Assembly (NCBI GenBank): GCA_947495775.1
Contig: CANMAQ010000001.1
Location: forward strand, 186,001-250,000
Source: Jejuia algarum
Lineage (GTDB): Bacteria > Bacteroidota > Bacteroidia > Flavobacteriales > Flavobacteriaceae
DNA length: 64,000 nucleotides
Reading direction: 5' to 3'
The position numbers were made by a program, and so were the translations under genes. Positions 1 through 8,139 of the stretch are shown in pieces (the first letter of the stretch is position 1; the number at the start of each line of letters is the position of its first letter). The notes beneath the pieces are model-generated. The model did no database searches and was not told the DNA's origin. It saw only the letters and a list, made by a program, of their open reading frames with translations.

Positions 1-636
1 TTGTTGGTCTTGGGTCTCTAAGGTTGCAATTTTAGAATAATTGTAGCCTTGCAGAGGTGTGTCTAGTGTTTTCCATTTAGCAATACCTCCTACGGTTACG
101 GTTTCCCCTATTTCTAGAACACGCTCTGTATAACGCATTGTTTTATTAAGCCCAAACCTATTCTTAGATCTAATACCGTAACGCTCTAATACGTCTTCAA
201 AATGAGTAGAAGGCGCATTTAAAATACCTGATGTTTCTTTTTTATCTGCCACAAAATAACTTAAGTAATCTTTAGGAGCACTTTTAGGTTTCACCATGAC
301 ATGTGTTCCTTTAATAGCTAATAGAAAGTCTTGAATCACTTCCTTTTCAACTAAAGTATTCCATTGTTTGTTTTTACCTATTTGGGTTTTTTGCTCAATT
401 TTTATCACATAGCCTACACATTTGCGCTTGCTAAAAGGCGCTTCTAAAGGCGCGTCAATATACTGTACACGCCCACTTAACGTAATCGCCTCATTGGCAT
501 TGAATTGAATATAACTTTTGGGTGTCAACTTAGACAAAGCCCTAAGCACGACCTGTTTTGTATTGTAGTAGTTAATCGCAAAGACGACGAGTATAAAAAT
601 CGATAAAAAAAATAAAACTACAAGTAACGTATTCAT
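1..636 (-). CDS. GIDE-like membrane protein, 3' end outside window
   Basis: Reading the minus strand from the ATG at 634-636 gives 212 codons without a stop up to the window edge, so the C-terminus is missing. One hydrophobic segment lies at about residues 4-23, giving an N-terminal membrane anchor. It is followed by a domain with the pattern LSGRVQYIDAPLEAPFSKRK-C and then GYVIKIEQK. This resembles the GIDE (E3-ligase-type) domain found in MULAN-like and many bacterial membrane proteins, where a short element such as 'G.v...d.pl.aP.sg..C' recurs. Bacterial members have no known ubiquitin function; a role at the membrane is inferred only. Family assignment is tentative. Confidence 0.6.
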   Translation of the reverse strand, partial: MNTLLVVLFFLSIFILVVFAINYYNTKQVVLRALSKLTPKSYIQFNANEAITLSGRVQYIDAPLEAPFSKRKCVGYVIKIEQKTQIGKNKQWNTLVEKEVIQDFLLAIKGTHVMVKPKSAPKDYLSYFVADKKETSGILNAPSTHFEDVLERYGIRSKNRFGLNKTMRYTERVLEIGETVTVGGIAKWKTLDTPLQGYNYSKIATLETQDQQ

Positions 637-789
637 AATAGAACTTTAATAGACATTTACTACACTAGAGAGTGCCCTCAAAACACATAACGTATTGCTG
701 CGTTTTAAATTGAAAACAGGACATCCTCACCTCCAAATAATTGTATTGTCGCGCTATCAGTTGCATTTTAAATGTATTTGTTACAGCAA

Positions 790-1140
790 TCATCCCTCTC
801 TTTTTACCAATGCATAATAATCACCTTCTAAAGGCAAATATCCTTGGTTGTATACAAAATAATAGATTTTACCTGCTTTTGTTGTGTATATGCTTGTAAA
901 ATACTTAAAATCGAAACCCAATTCTATAAGTTTAGCTCTAGACGTTTTCGTTTTTTGATCTGGATTTAAAGTTTCTAAAACGCGGTAGTTTTTACGCAGG
1001 CGGTTATTGGTATTTCTAATTAGGTTTTTACTGTCCTTATGTACTCTATTATTAAACGCATTTCGGCATGCATCATCGCAAAATTTCTTATCAATTCTAC
1101 CTACAACTTTGGCACTGCACTCTAAACACTGCTTTTCCAT
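790..1140 (-). CDS. Zinc-ribbon protein, hypothetical
   Basis: A 116-residue protein starting MEKQCLEC. Two cysteine pairs near the N-terminus (C5-x2-C8, then C21-x3-C25 in FCDDACRNAF) form a probable zinc ribbon of the kind found in small nucleic-acid-binding proteins. A basic segment (about residues 30-50) and a compact C-terminal region follow. It lies 12 nt after the 1153-1509 gene on the same strand and may be cotranscribed with it. No enzymatic motif is seen, so the function is unknown. The N-terminal Zn-ribbon is visible; DNA or RNA binding is inference. Confidence 0.7.
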   Translation of the reverse strand: MEKQCLECSAKVVGRIDKKFCDDACRNAFNNRVHKDSKNLIRNTNNRLRKNYRVLETLNPDQKTKTSRAKLIELGFDFKYFTSIYTTKAGKIYYFVYNQGYLPLEGDYYALVKREG

Positions 1141-1152
1141 TATATTTTCAGT

Positions 1153-1509
1153 TTACAAATTGGCCTTAATTAATATACCCCATACTACTGCTGCCCAAAG
1201 CCACAGTATAAATATATAAATTAAACATCGTAAAACGAATGATTTAAGTGTTTTTGAAAGAAAAAACAACACACTGCCTGCCCATGCAAAACCGAAAGCC
1301 CATAGTAGCCCTGCACCAATCATTGCAGGCCACACCCAGTCGCCATGCCATGTATTGATGTCTGGATAGTTGCTAAAAAGAAAGGCAACTAAATAATACA
1401 ATCCAAAACCTAAGCCCCCCATACTTAATAATCCCAAAGCCCCCGTCACAAAAAACGCGATGACAGACCATTTGGTAGTCCTGCTTAAAGCCCTCCATGA
1501 TACGCTCAT
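1153..1509 (-). CDS. Hypothetical integral membrane protein
   Basis: 118 residues with three clear hydrophobic segments (about 15-45, 58-85 and 92-115), consistent with a small inner-membrane protein. The first cytoplasmic stretch is short and basic. I recognise no family motif. It precedes the zinc-ribbon gene with 12 nt between stop and start, so the two may form an operon reading toward the GIDE-like gene. Codon use looks like the neighbours, and the frame is open over the whole length. Function unknown. Confidence 0.6.
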   Translation of the reverse strand: MSVSWRALSRTTKWSVIAFFVTGALGLLSMGGLGFGLYYLVAFLFSNYPDINTWHGDWVWPAMIGAGLLWAFGFAWAGSVLFFLSKTLKSFVLRCLIYIFILWLWAAVVWGILIKANL

Positions 1510-1685
1510 AATTTCATTTATTACGTGTTAGCCACTAGTTATTTAACAGCCAAAAAGCGACTTAATTGTAAGTATGTACTTATTTCAAAATCAGACTATA
1601 CCCTACTAATTTACAAGTAGATACATTTTTACTTTGTTTTTTAGCAACAATGTAGTTCCTTTGAGTAAATATAATCCATTTACCG

Positions 1686-3584
1686 ATGAGTCCAATAGCT
1701 AAATTGCTCACCTGTGCTGTTTTACTTTCCCTCTTAAAAGTAAATGCACAAGATACGCAAGGCATCTTAATTCCTAAGGTGACCGACCAAAATTCCTGTC
1801 AACCCTGCCGAGATGCTTTTAAAAGCAAACCCAGAGATGTTCATTTTAACATCACCAACGACAACAAAGACGATTTATACTTTGAAATTACCGACCCCAG
1901 ATGGTTAAAACAGTTATTTACATCGCCTAAAGACGGCTTCATTATTGATATTGTAGATCGTGAGCGTTACACCTGTAATACCGACAGCCTCGCCGAAACA
2001 GTATATGGTTTAAGAGGTACTACAACGCCTTTTGTAATGGGCAAAAAATTGATAACTACGCTTAATAAAACAGCTAACGGTAGGTATAGTGCTAAAGTAG
2101 CGACCATACCTAAGTCACTTAAAGGAAAGGCTCTTGAATTTAACATCTACTTTGTTAGGCAAAACTTTTTCTGCTATTACTCTAGAACCTATAATTTAAA
2201 AAGTCATCGTATGAACCTCTTAGACCCTGGTTTATATTTAGATGCTTTAACCTATGCCTCTGACTTTAAAAAGCCAAATACTGAAGATGGTTTTAACCTA
2301 AAAAACAAGACCTTAAAATTTGTAATTCCTTTCAAAAAAAATAAGGCTACTTACTCTAAAGAAGATATCGCACCGTTATACGATTCCCTACAGCTCACTA
2401 AGTTTGATATTAAGAAAATTAAGATTAAGGCTTATGCATCTGTAGAAGGGTCTACCGCTCGAAATGCAACATTGCAAAAATCTAGAGCCAATAGCATTAT
2501 TAAAGCCTTGCAAAATTTTCAAAAACCAACGCTTGTTAACGAGGTAGAGAGTCAAGAAAACTGGGTAGAGTTTTACAACGATATTGCTGCTACAAGTTAT
2601 GCAGATTTAACCACATTAAATAAGCAACAAATAAAAGCGAAACTTCAAGGCAACACGAGCAAAGCACTTGAGAAATACTTGAAAAATCACAGAAAAGCTG
2701 TGGTGGAATTAGAGTTAGAGAAAAAAGACCCTTACAAAGACTTAACCGCAAATGCATTAATCGATTTGTTCGCAAAAGAAGTAGCGGCTTCAAACGTAAC
2801 CAAAGCCAATAGCATTCACAATGTATTGGTAGAACGGCTAAAAAACAACAGCCTGTCACCAGATCGTATTACAGAACTTACAGTTCCAGATTCCAAACCC
2901 TTTTTAGATATTACAATAAAGAATACGTCGATACCGCATTTACTAGATATTAGAAATGGAATGATTGTCTATGAGGATTTATTAGCATTAGACAAGAAAT
3001 ATCCAAGACATAAAAAGATAAAATACAACATTATAGCGACTAAATTTGTAATCTGGCGCAATAAATGGGCAGAAGTAGACCCTGTTCGTTTCAAACTAGA
3101 AATTAAAAATTTAAAAAACTATGGCGTTTCTAGTGTATTGATAAAGCGCTTACTCGTTAATTATAACATCATACAAAGCCAGAATTTTTTAAATAAAGGC
3201 GACTATAAAAACAAAGATCTTTGTATAGAAGAGATTAACAATACCTATAAGCATGTTAATCTAAAAGGTAGAGAGCACCTTAATTTAGCGCAATTTTTCG
3301 TTTCGTACTCCAGAACCGACCTTGCCTATAACGTATTAGACAAGATCGTTAGAACTATTACTGTAGACGAAGATGTTCTGTTTTATTATTTAAATCTCAC
3401 TATTGTAAAATCAGAACTCACTAAAACAAAAGCTTACAGAACTATAATGCTAAATGCTTTAGCCCAAAATAAATCACGCTTTTGCAATCTATTTAACCAA
3501 TACAAAAAAAATGGAGGCGTTACATTTCAGCTTTTAGAAGACGCTTATTTAAGAGCTACGTATTGTGAAAACTGCGTGAACTAA
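1686..3584 (+). CDS. Secreted protein with OmpA-like domain
   Basis: 632 residues. The start MSPIAKLLTCAVLLSLLKVNAQ is a good signal peptide, cleaved after NAQ. A CQPC motif occurs just after the mature N-terminus. At about residues 205-275 the pattern 'KFVIPF...ATYS..DI.PLYDSL', then 'IKAYASVEGS' and 'SRANSIIKAL' resembles the OmpA C-terminal (peptidoglycan-associated) fold, although the usual strict peptidoglycan-binding residues are not obvious. The C-terminal half is helical and unrecognised. It is probably periplasmic or surface-exposed. It stands alone, with a long hairpin about 65 nt downstream. The substrate and role are unknown. Confidence 0.7.
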   Translation: MSPIAKLLTCAVLLSLLKVNAQDTQGILIPKVTDQNSCQPCRDAFKSKPRDVHFNITNDNKDDLYFEITDPRWLKQLFTSPKDGFIIDIVDRERYTCNTDSLAETVYGLRGTTTPFVMGKKLITTLNKTANGRYSAKVATIPKSLKGKALEFNIYFVRQNFFCYYSRTYNLKSHRMNLLDPGLYLDALTYASDFKKPNTEDGFNLKNKTLKFVIPFKKNKATYSKEDIAPLYDSLQLTKFDIKKIKIKAYASVEGSTARNATLQKSRANSIIKALQNFQKPTLVNEVESQENWVEFYNDIAATSYADLTTLNKQQIKAKLQGNTSKALEKYLKNHRKAVVELELEKKDPYKDLTANALIDLFAKEVAASNVTKANSIHNVLVERLKNNSLSPDRITELTVPDSKPFLDITIKNTSIPHLLDIRNGMIVYEDLLALDKKYPRHKKIKYNIIATKFVIWRNKWAEVDPVRFKLEIKNLKNYGVSSVLIKRLLVNYNIIQSQNFLNKGDYKNKDLCIEEINNTYKHVNLKGREHLNLAQFFVSYSRTDLAYNVLDKIVRTITVDEDVLFYYLNLTIVKSELTKTKAYRTIMLNALAQNKSRFCNLFNQYKKNGGVTFQLLEDAYLRATYCENCVN

Positions 3585-3648
3585 ATGCGCTATTACTAAT
3601 GTGTATGTAAAACCTATTATGCATTAGAACAACTTCAATACCAGACTT

Positions 3649-3698
3649 CCCAATATGCTTTTAAGTATAATCATGACTATACTTAAAGGCATATTGGG
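3649..3698. repeat. 21-bp inverted repeat hairpin
   Basis: Arms 3649-3669 and 3678-3698 are complementary over 21 bp with one G-T type mismatch, separated by an 8-nt loop. It lies 65 nt after the stop of the 1686-3584 gene. No T-run follows on either strand, so it is either an atypical terminator, an mRNA 3'-end stabiliser or a REP-like element. Confidence 0.6.
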
Positions 3699-3935
3699 AT
3701 TTCAAAGTTACACGGTGCTACTTTGCTTAAAGCCTGTATTAGCTTCGCCTTGGATCTCTAGTCGTGGTTACAAACTTTCCTTTTATGAATCTGCTAAAAA
3801 CCATCTATTGGTTATTTTAGTCCTCACCGCTATTCTAATATAAAATGTTTGTTGAATTTTATATTAGCCCCATCAAACAAGTCGTCTTGGTACTTAAAAC
3901 AACCGTCTTTAGGGGTCCAAATACATTCAGATCCT

Positions 3936-4005
3936 ACGAATTCTAGATCTCTTGTAACGAATTCTAAAACCACAGGCTTACACTGTGCTGTCTCCTGTAG
4001 TTTTG
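3936..4005 (+). promoter_or_regulatory. Paired direct-repeat operator and TAnnTTTG promoter of VIT/VWA gene
   Basis: Two exact copies of ACGAATTCTA occur at 3936-3945 and 3957-3966, 21 bp (two helical turns) apart. A perfect TAnnTTTG -7 element (TAGTTTTG, 3998-4005) follows 31 bp after the second repeat, 28 bp before the ATG at 4034. The same arrangement with identical spacings occurs at 6533-6602. Two direct repeats on one DNA face are the binding mode of LytTR-family regulators, and one is encoded at 12319-13068. The pairing is inferred. Confidence 0.65.
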
Positions 4006-4033
4006 ATACACCTAATATAAAGACAGCACACTC

Positions 4034-6187
4034 ATGAAACATTTTATCGCACTTCTATGCCTCTGCTTTACAACACTAAGCTTTGCTCAAAAAAACAACA
4101 GTCCATATCTATTTGTCAACACTACAAAAGCTCATATCCCTTTAAAACGTTCTGAAACACAGGTACAGATCGCTGGGACTATTGCCCATGTTGAAGTCAT
4201 TCAGGTATACCAAAACAAAGGAGATGTCCCTGTAGAAGCAACCTATCTATTTCCATTAGCAACCCAAGCGGCGGTACATGACATGCACATGTGTATTGGA
4301 GACCGTACCATTACAGCTCAAATATTTGAAAAGAAAAAAGCGCAACGTGTTTATAAAGCGGCTGTAGCTCAGGGAAAACGCGCTGCAAAATTAGACCAAG
4401 AACGCCCTAATGTGTTTCAAATGCAAGTAGGGAATATCATGCCGGGGGACCTTATTACAATCTCCGTCTCTTATACCGAAATGCTCGTGGCTACCAATGG
4501 GACATACCAATTTGTAGCACCTGCTGTTGTGGGGCCAAGATATACGGCAGAAAATGACAATACAACAACAGTATTTCATACGCCTTATACGGCTCAAGCT
4601 AACCCCGCAACGTTCGAATACGATCTTAAACTTACACTTAATGCTGGGATGATTATTAAAGACATTCATAGCAGTAGCCATCACATTAACACCAATTATT
4701 TAGACAACAAAACCGCGGCTGTTTTTTTATCTAAAAGCAATACAAACCCAGGGCATAAAGATTTCATTCTCAATTACAGCTTAAGAGGCCATCATGTGCA
4801 ATCGGGTTTATTACTCTATGCTCATGAAGACGAAAATTTCTTTGCTCTACAAATGGAACCAAAGGCAAGCATTCAACCTAAAGATATTCCAGCCCGTGAA
4901 TACTTATTTATTGTCGATGTTTCAGGGTCTATGAATGGTTATCCTTTAGAGGTTTCTAAAACCCTTATGCGTAATTTATTGTGCAACCTTAATCCAACAG
5001 ACACCTTTAACGTACAACTCTTTGCGTCTAGTTCTACCGTTTTTAGTCCTTATCCTGTTACCGCGAGTCATGACGCTATCGAAGCAGCCATTCGTTTTCT
5101 TTCTGACGGTCAAGGCGGTGGTGGCACAGAATTGCTAGAAGCCTTAAGATACGCTTATAAACTCCCGCGCACAGACCCTAGCAGCGCACGCTCTATGGTG
5201 GTGATCACCGATGGCTATGTTAATGTAGAAAAAGCAGCATTTCAACTTATAGAAAATAATTTAGACCAAGCCAATGTCTTTACCTTTGGCATAGGCTCTA
5301 GCGTTAACCGTTATCTCATTGAAGGCATGGCAAAAGTAGGTCATAGCCGGTCTTTTATAGCCACCTCAAACACAGAAGCCTTAACCGTTGCCGAAAATTT
5401 TAAAACCTATATTTCTAGCCCTCTCCTTACCCAACTCAAACTAAAAACAAAAGGTTTTGAAATTTACGATGTGGCCCCTCATAGCATTCCAGATGTGTTT
5501 GCCGACCGCCCTATAACAATTTATGGAAAATACCGAGGCCAACCCGAAGGGCGCATCACCTTAACAGGATATCACGGTAAAAAACGCTTTAAACAAGACT
5601 TCGAAGTCACATCGCAACACCTTAGTCCCAAACACAAAGCATTACGCTATTTATGGGCAAGAAAAAAGATCGCACAATTAGACGACTATAATACCTTATT
5701 TACAGACGCTACCAAAGCAGAAGTCACAGCCTTAGGTCTTGCATACAATCTCGCCACAAAGCACACTTCGTTCGTAGCTGTAGACGAGACTGTAACCAAT
5801 GCAAGTGGTAAATTAAAAACCGTAACACAACCCTTACCAATGCCACAACACGTTTCAAATTCGGCTGTTGGTGCCGCTGTAAATGTTACAGCTCAAACAA
5901 CCTTTAAACCGAGTTACAGTATCAACTTCTCTACGCCCTTATTAAAAACTGAAAAAAGAAACATTACGATGACATTTAAAGCTCTTTATACACCACTGGT
6001 TACCAAATATTTAAAACAATACGACAGCATGCGCTTTGCCTTTAACACAAATGGGGCTATTGTACGTGTATACGTCCTTAAAAACAACAATTGGGTGGTC
6101 GCACCTCATATTCTAAAGGCGTTTTCTAAAATTAAAACAAACACACCTACAGTTCATAAACCCTTCGTTTTAACACTTAAAAAATAA
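4034..6187 (+). CDS. Secreted VIT and von Willebrand factor A domain protein
   Basis: 717 residues. The signal peptide (MKHFIALLCLCFTTLSFAQ) precedes a VIT (vault/inter-alpha-trypsin) domain at about 25-155, recognisable from 'AHVEVIQVYQN' and 'VEATYLFPL'. A VWA domain at about 288-455 carries the metal-dependent adhesion motif DVSGSM (D295, S297, S299). A C-terminal extension of about 200 residues is unassigned. Members of this family are exported proteins presumed to mediate adhesion or protein assembly; the ligand here is unknown. It sits behind the paired-repeat operator, and its stop overlaps the start of a small downstream gene (TAATG), so the two are translationally coupled. Confidence 0.85.
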   Translation: MKHFIALLCLCFTTLSFAQKNNSPYLFVNTTKAHIPLKRSETQVQIAGTIAHVEVIQVYQNKGDVPVEATYLFPLATQAAVHDMHMCIGDRTITAQIFEKKKAQRVYKAAVAQGKRAAKLDQERPNVFQMQVGNIMPGDLITISVSYTEMLVATNGTYQFVAPAVVGPRYTAENDNTTTVFHTPYTAQANPATFEYDLKLTLNAGMIIKDIHSSSHHINTNYLDNKTAAVFLSKSNTNPGHKDFILNYSLRGHHVQSGLLLYAHEDENFFALQMEPKASIQPKDIPAREYLFIVDVSGSMNGYPLEVSKTLMRNLLCNLNPTDTFNVQLFASSSTVFSPYPVTASHDAIEAAIRFLSDGQGGGGTELLEALRYAYKLPRTDPSSARSMVVITDGYVNVEKAAFQLIENNLDQANVFTFGIGSSVNRYLIEGMAKVGHSRSFIATSNTEALTVAENFKTYISSPLLTQLKLKTKGFEIYDVAPHSIPDVFADRPITIYGKYRGQPEGRITLTGYHGKKRFKQDFEVTSQHLSPKHKALRYLWARKKIAQLDDYNTLFTDATKAEVTALGLAYNLATKHTSFVAVDETVTNASGKLKTVTQPLPMPQHVSNSAVGAAVNVTAQTTFKPSYSINFSTPLLKTEKRNITMTFKALYTPLVTKYLKQYDSMRFAFNTNGAIVRVYVLKNNNWVVAPHILKAFSKIKTNTPTVHKPFVLTLKK

Positions 6188-6363
6188 TGATGAAAAAAGT
6201 TTTAAGTTTCGCCGTAATAGCCTGTATTGTATTAAACCTGTATGTCATTTTTGAATCGGATTTAGAGGCTGTTTTTAATGCTAAGGATAGTAAAACTCAT
6301 GCTTTAGACTCGTTGCGCCACAAAAAGACAATACCCTCAGCAACATGCTTCATATTTATATGA
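6187..6363 (+). CDS. Small single-pass membrane peptide, 58 aa
   Basis: An ATG at 6187-6189 shares its first base with the stop codon of the VIT/VWA gene (TAATG overlap). It opens a 58-codon frame beginning MMKKVLSFAVIACIVLNLYV, a basic start plus one hydrophobic helix or an uncleaved signal anchor, then a charged tail. The frame ends before a clear terminator at 6437-6470. The overlap and the membrane-like N-terminus support translation; there is no recognised family. It may be a partner of the VWA protein, or a decayed remainder of a longer gene. Confidence 0.5.
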   Translation: MMKKVLSFAVIACIVLNLYVIFESDLEAVFNAKDSKTHALDSLRHKKTIPSATCFIFI

Positions 6364-6436
6364 TGTGTTTTATTACAAAGTGCTTAATCTCTAAACAACG
6401 TCTAAATTGTGACATCCACTAGCATTTGTAATTTCT

Positions 6437-6470
6437 AAAACCTGTAGCGCTTATCGCTGCAGGTTTTTTT
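6437..6470 (+). terminator. Rho-independent terminator
   Basis: The stem AACCTGTAGCG/CGCTGCAGGTT (one G-T pair, 5-nt loop) is followed by a run of seven or more T. It ends the VIT/VWA and small-peptide transcription unit. Confidence 0.85.
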
Positions 6471-6532
6471 ATGCCTCAAGAAAAGACGATACCAAAACAG
6501 GTAACGTTTAAAGGGCATCCAACCTATTTTCA

Positions 6533-6602
6533 ACGAATTCTAGATCATCTTTAACGAATTCTAGAAGCGTCCAAATTTCACTTCAGTTCTCACGTAATTT
6601 TG
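6533..6602 (+). promoter_or_regulatory. Paired direct-repeat operator and TAnnTTTG promoter
   Basis: Exact ACGAATTCTA copies at 6533-6542 and 6554-6563 lie 21 bp apart. A TAATTTTG -7 element (6595-6602) begins 31 bp after the second copy. These distances are identical to those at 3936-4005. The promoter would drive the 6640-9177 genes. It probably shares the same regulator as the VIT/VWA promoter, with the LytTR protein at 12319-13068 as the nearest candidate. Confidence 0.65.
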
Positions 6603-6639
6603 AGGTATAGAAATCTAACACCCTTTAAAAACAAATACC

Positions 6640-7215
6640 ATGTCAAAATTAATTATACTCTTTACAACAACGTTACTATTACAGTATAGCAACGCACAAG
6701 ACTTTAAAACAACAACAGATTATGTTGTTGCGAATAGAATGGACACCAAACAACAGGAATATGCCACAGCACTTTTCGATGTTGTTGTCGCAGATGCGCC
6801 TTCTCAAAAAGTAGCGACTCTAAGTATTTTAGATCTCGACTTTTTCGAAGACATTACCATAAGCAGCTTAGCAAATCCAGAATTGAATCAGATGAAAGAG
6901 ATTCTTAAAGTAGATGTGAATTACAACAGCTGTTGTATACACTCAGAAACGTACTACTTCATGGTAACTGCTACGAACGATTTTATTGCACTGCCCTACA
7001 TAGAGAACACCTACTGCGCCACTACAGCTTCTGAAGTACGCTATGTCTTTCCAACACAAACATTAGGAAAAACAGGTCTTATCTTAAAAACGAAAGTACA
7101 ATTCACAGAAAACAATACGGTTAAAGACACTCAAATTCTACAACGTTTCGCTTGGAATGATGACCACTTTAACGCAAACGACGCCATTGCCTACACAGGT
7201 ACTGACAACAATTAA
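6640..7215 (+). CDS. Secreted protein, hypothetical
   Basis: 191 residues starting MSKLIILFTTTLLLQYSNAQ, a signal peptide ending at NAQ. The C-terminal half (about 125-180, 'LILKTKVQFTENNTVKDTQILQRFAWNDDHF') aligns by eye with the C-terminus of the next gene product (pattern 'LVLETFITDHNTVTDA...SHYAWNGY'), so both share an unnamed domain. Two adjacent cysteines (NSCCIHS) may form disulfides. It is the first gene behind the second paired-repeat promoter and is followed 26 nt later by the SH3 protein gene. Family unknown. Confidence 0.7.
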   Translation: MSKLIILFTTTLLLQYSNAQDFKTTTDYVVANRMDTKQQEYATALFDVVVADAPSQKVATLSILDLDFFEDITISSLANPELNQMKEILKVDVNYNSCCIHSETYYFMVTATNDFIALPYIENTYCATTASEVRYVFPTQTLGKTGLILKTKVQFTENNTVKDTQILQRFAWNDDHFNANDAIAYTGTDNN

Positions 7216-7241
7216 TTAATAACACTTAAAAACCTAGTAAC

Positions 7242-8135
7242 ATGAAAAATTTAAAAAACAGCATCCTCGCCCTATGTCTAACTGCATTTTCTACTGTATT
7301 TGCACAGACCATACCAGAAGTTTCTTTTAACACAATGACGCCCACTACAAGCATCGATCAAATGTCTTATGAATACCTAATGGCAGACCATGTGCATTTA
7401 AGAGCAACACCTTCTACAAAAGGTGAAAAAGTGGCCTTATTACCTATAGGTACTAAACTCACATTATGGGAGAAAAGCGAACAAGAAGAGATTATAAACG
7501 GCATAAAAAGCCATTGGTACCGCGTAAGTATTGGCAGTGATTCTGGTTGGATCTGGGGTGGTTTAATCGCACAAAACACCTTTGGCAGTGAAGCTTATCA
7601 CGATGTGAAATTTGTATATGGCGTAGAAAGCGCACTTACAAACACAGATGGCGTTGTAGAACAAAAACACCAATTAAGAGCATTTAAAAACGGGATACAA
7701 TTAGACAAAATTGTATTTAACGGCCAACAAGCAACACCTTTAGAATTTCAAAATATAGGCAACAAAGGGTTGTTTAATGTAGAAGACATCATCAGATTTA
7801 AAACACCAAACGCTTTAGACGCTGAAACAACTGGCAATCTGTACATTTTTTGGAACAATGGTAAGTTTACAAACATTGCCAACCTAGCAGACTATTCAGA
7901 TGTAGATTATACCAAAACAGAGTCTTTTATTTTTCCTTCAGATATGGAAGGGGTTAAAAACACACTTGTGTTAGAGACGTTTATCACCGATCATAATACG
8001 GTAACCGATGCCGCTAAAAAACGTATTGTAAGCCACTACGCTTGGAACGGTTATAAATTAACTAAAAAAGAAGACAAGCCAATCGCTGTAGAAGACGCCA
8101 TGGCGAGTACTACAGAAGACACAACGAACTTCTAA
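7242..8135 (+). CDS. Secreted SH3 (SH3b-like) domain protein
   Basis: 297 residues with the signal peptide MKNLKNSILALCLTAFSTVFAQ. Residues about 48-108 (VHLRATPSTKGEKVALLPIGTKL...WYRVSIGSDSGWIWGG) are a typical bacterial SH3b fold, often binding cell-wall peptides. The C-terminal region shares a domain with the product of 6640-7215. It is probably periplasmic. It lies 4 nt upstream of the caspase-like lipoprotein gene and 26 nt downstream of 6640-7215, consistent with one operon. The SH3 assignment is visible; a cell-wall or peptide sensing role is inference. Confidence 0.75.
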   Translation: MKNLKNSILALCLTAFSTVFAQTIPEVSFNTMTPTTSIDQMSYEYLMADHVHLRATPSTKGEKVALLPIGTKLTLWEKSEQEEIINGIKSHWYRVSIGSDSGWIWGGLIAQNTFGSEAYHDVKFVYGVESALTNTDGVVEQKHQLRAFKNGIQLDKIVFNGQQATPLEFQNIGNKGLFNVEDIIRFKTPNALDAETTGNLYIFWNNGKFTNIANLADYSDVDYTKTESFIFPSDMEGVKNTLVLETFITDHNTVTDAAKKRIVSHYAWNGYKLTKKEDKPIAVEDAMASTTEDTTNF

Positions 8136-8139
8136 AATC

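Noticed and set aside
3655..4037. Short ORFs at 3655-3843 and 3849-4037 (plus) and 3830-4042 (minus) as genes
   Set aside because: The first overlaps the 21-bp hairpin and has no leader; the second and third overlap the conserved operator and promoter of the VIT/VWA gene.
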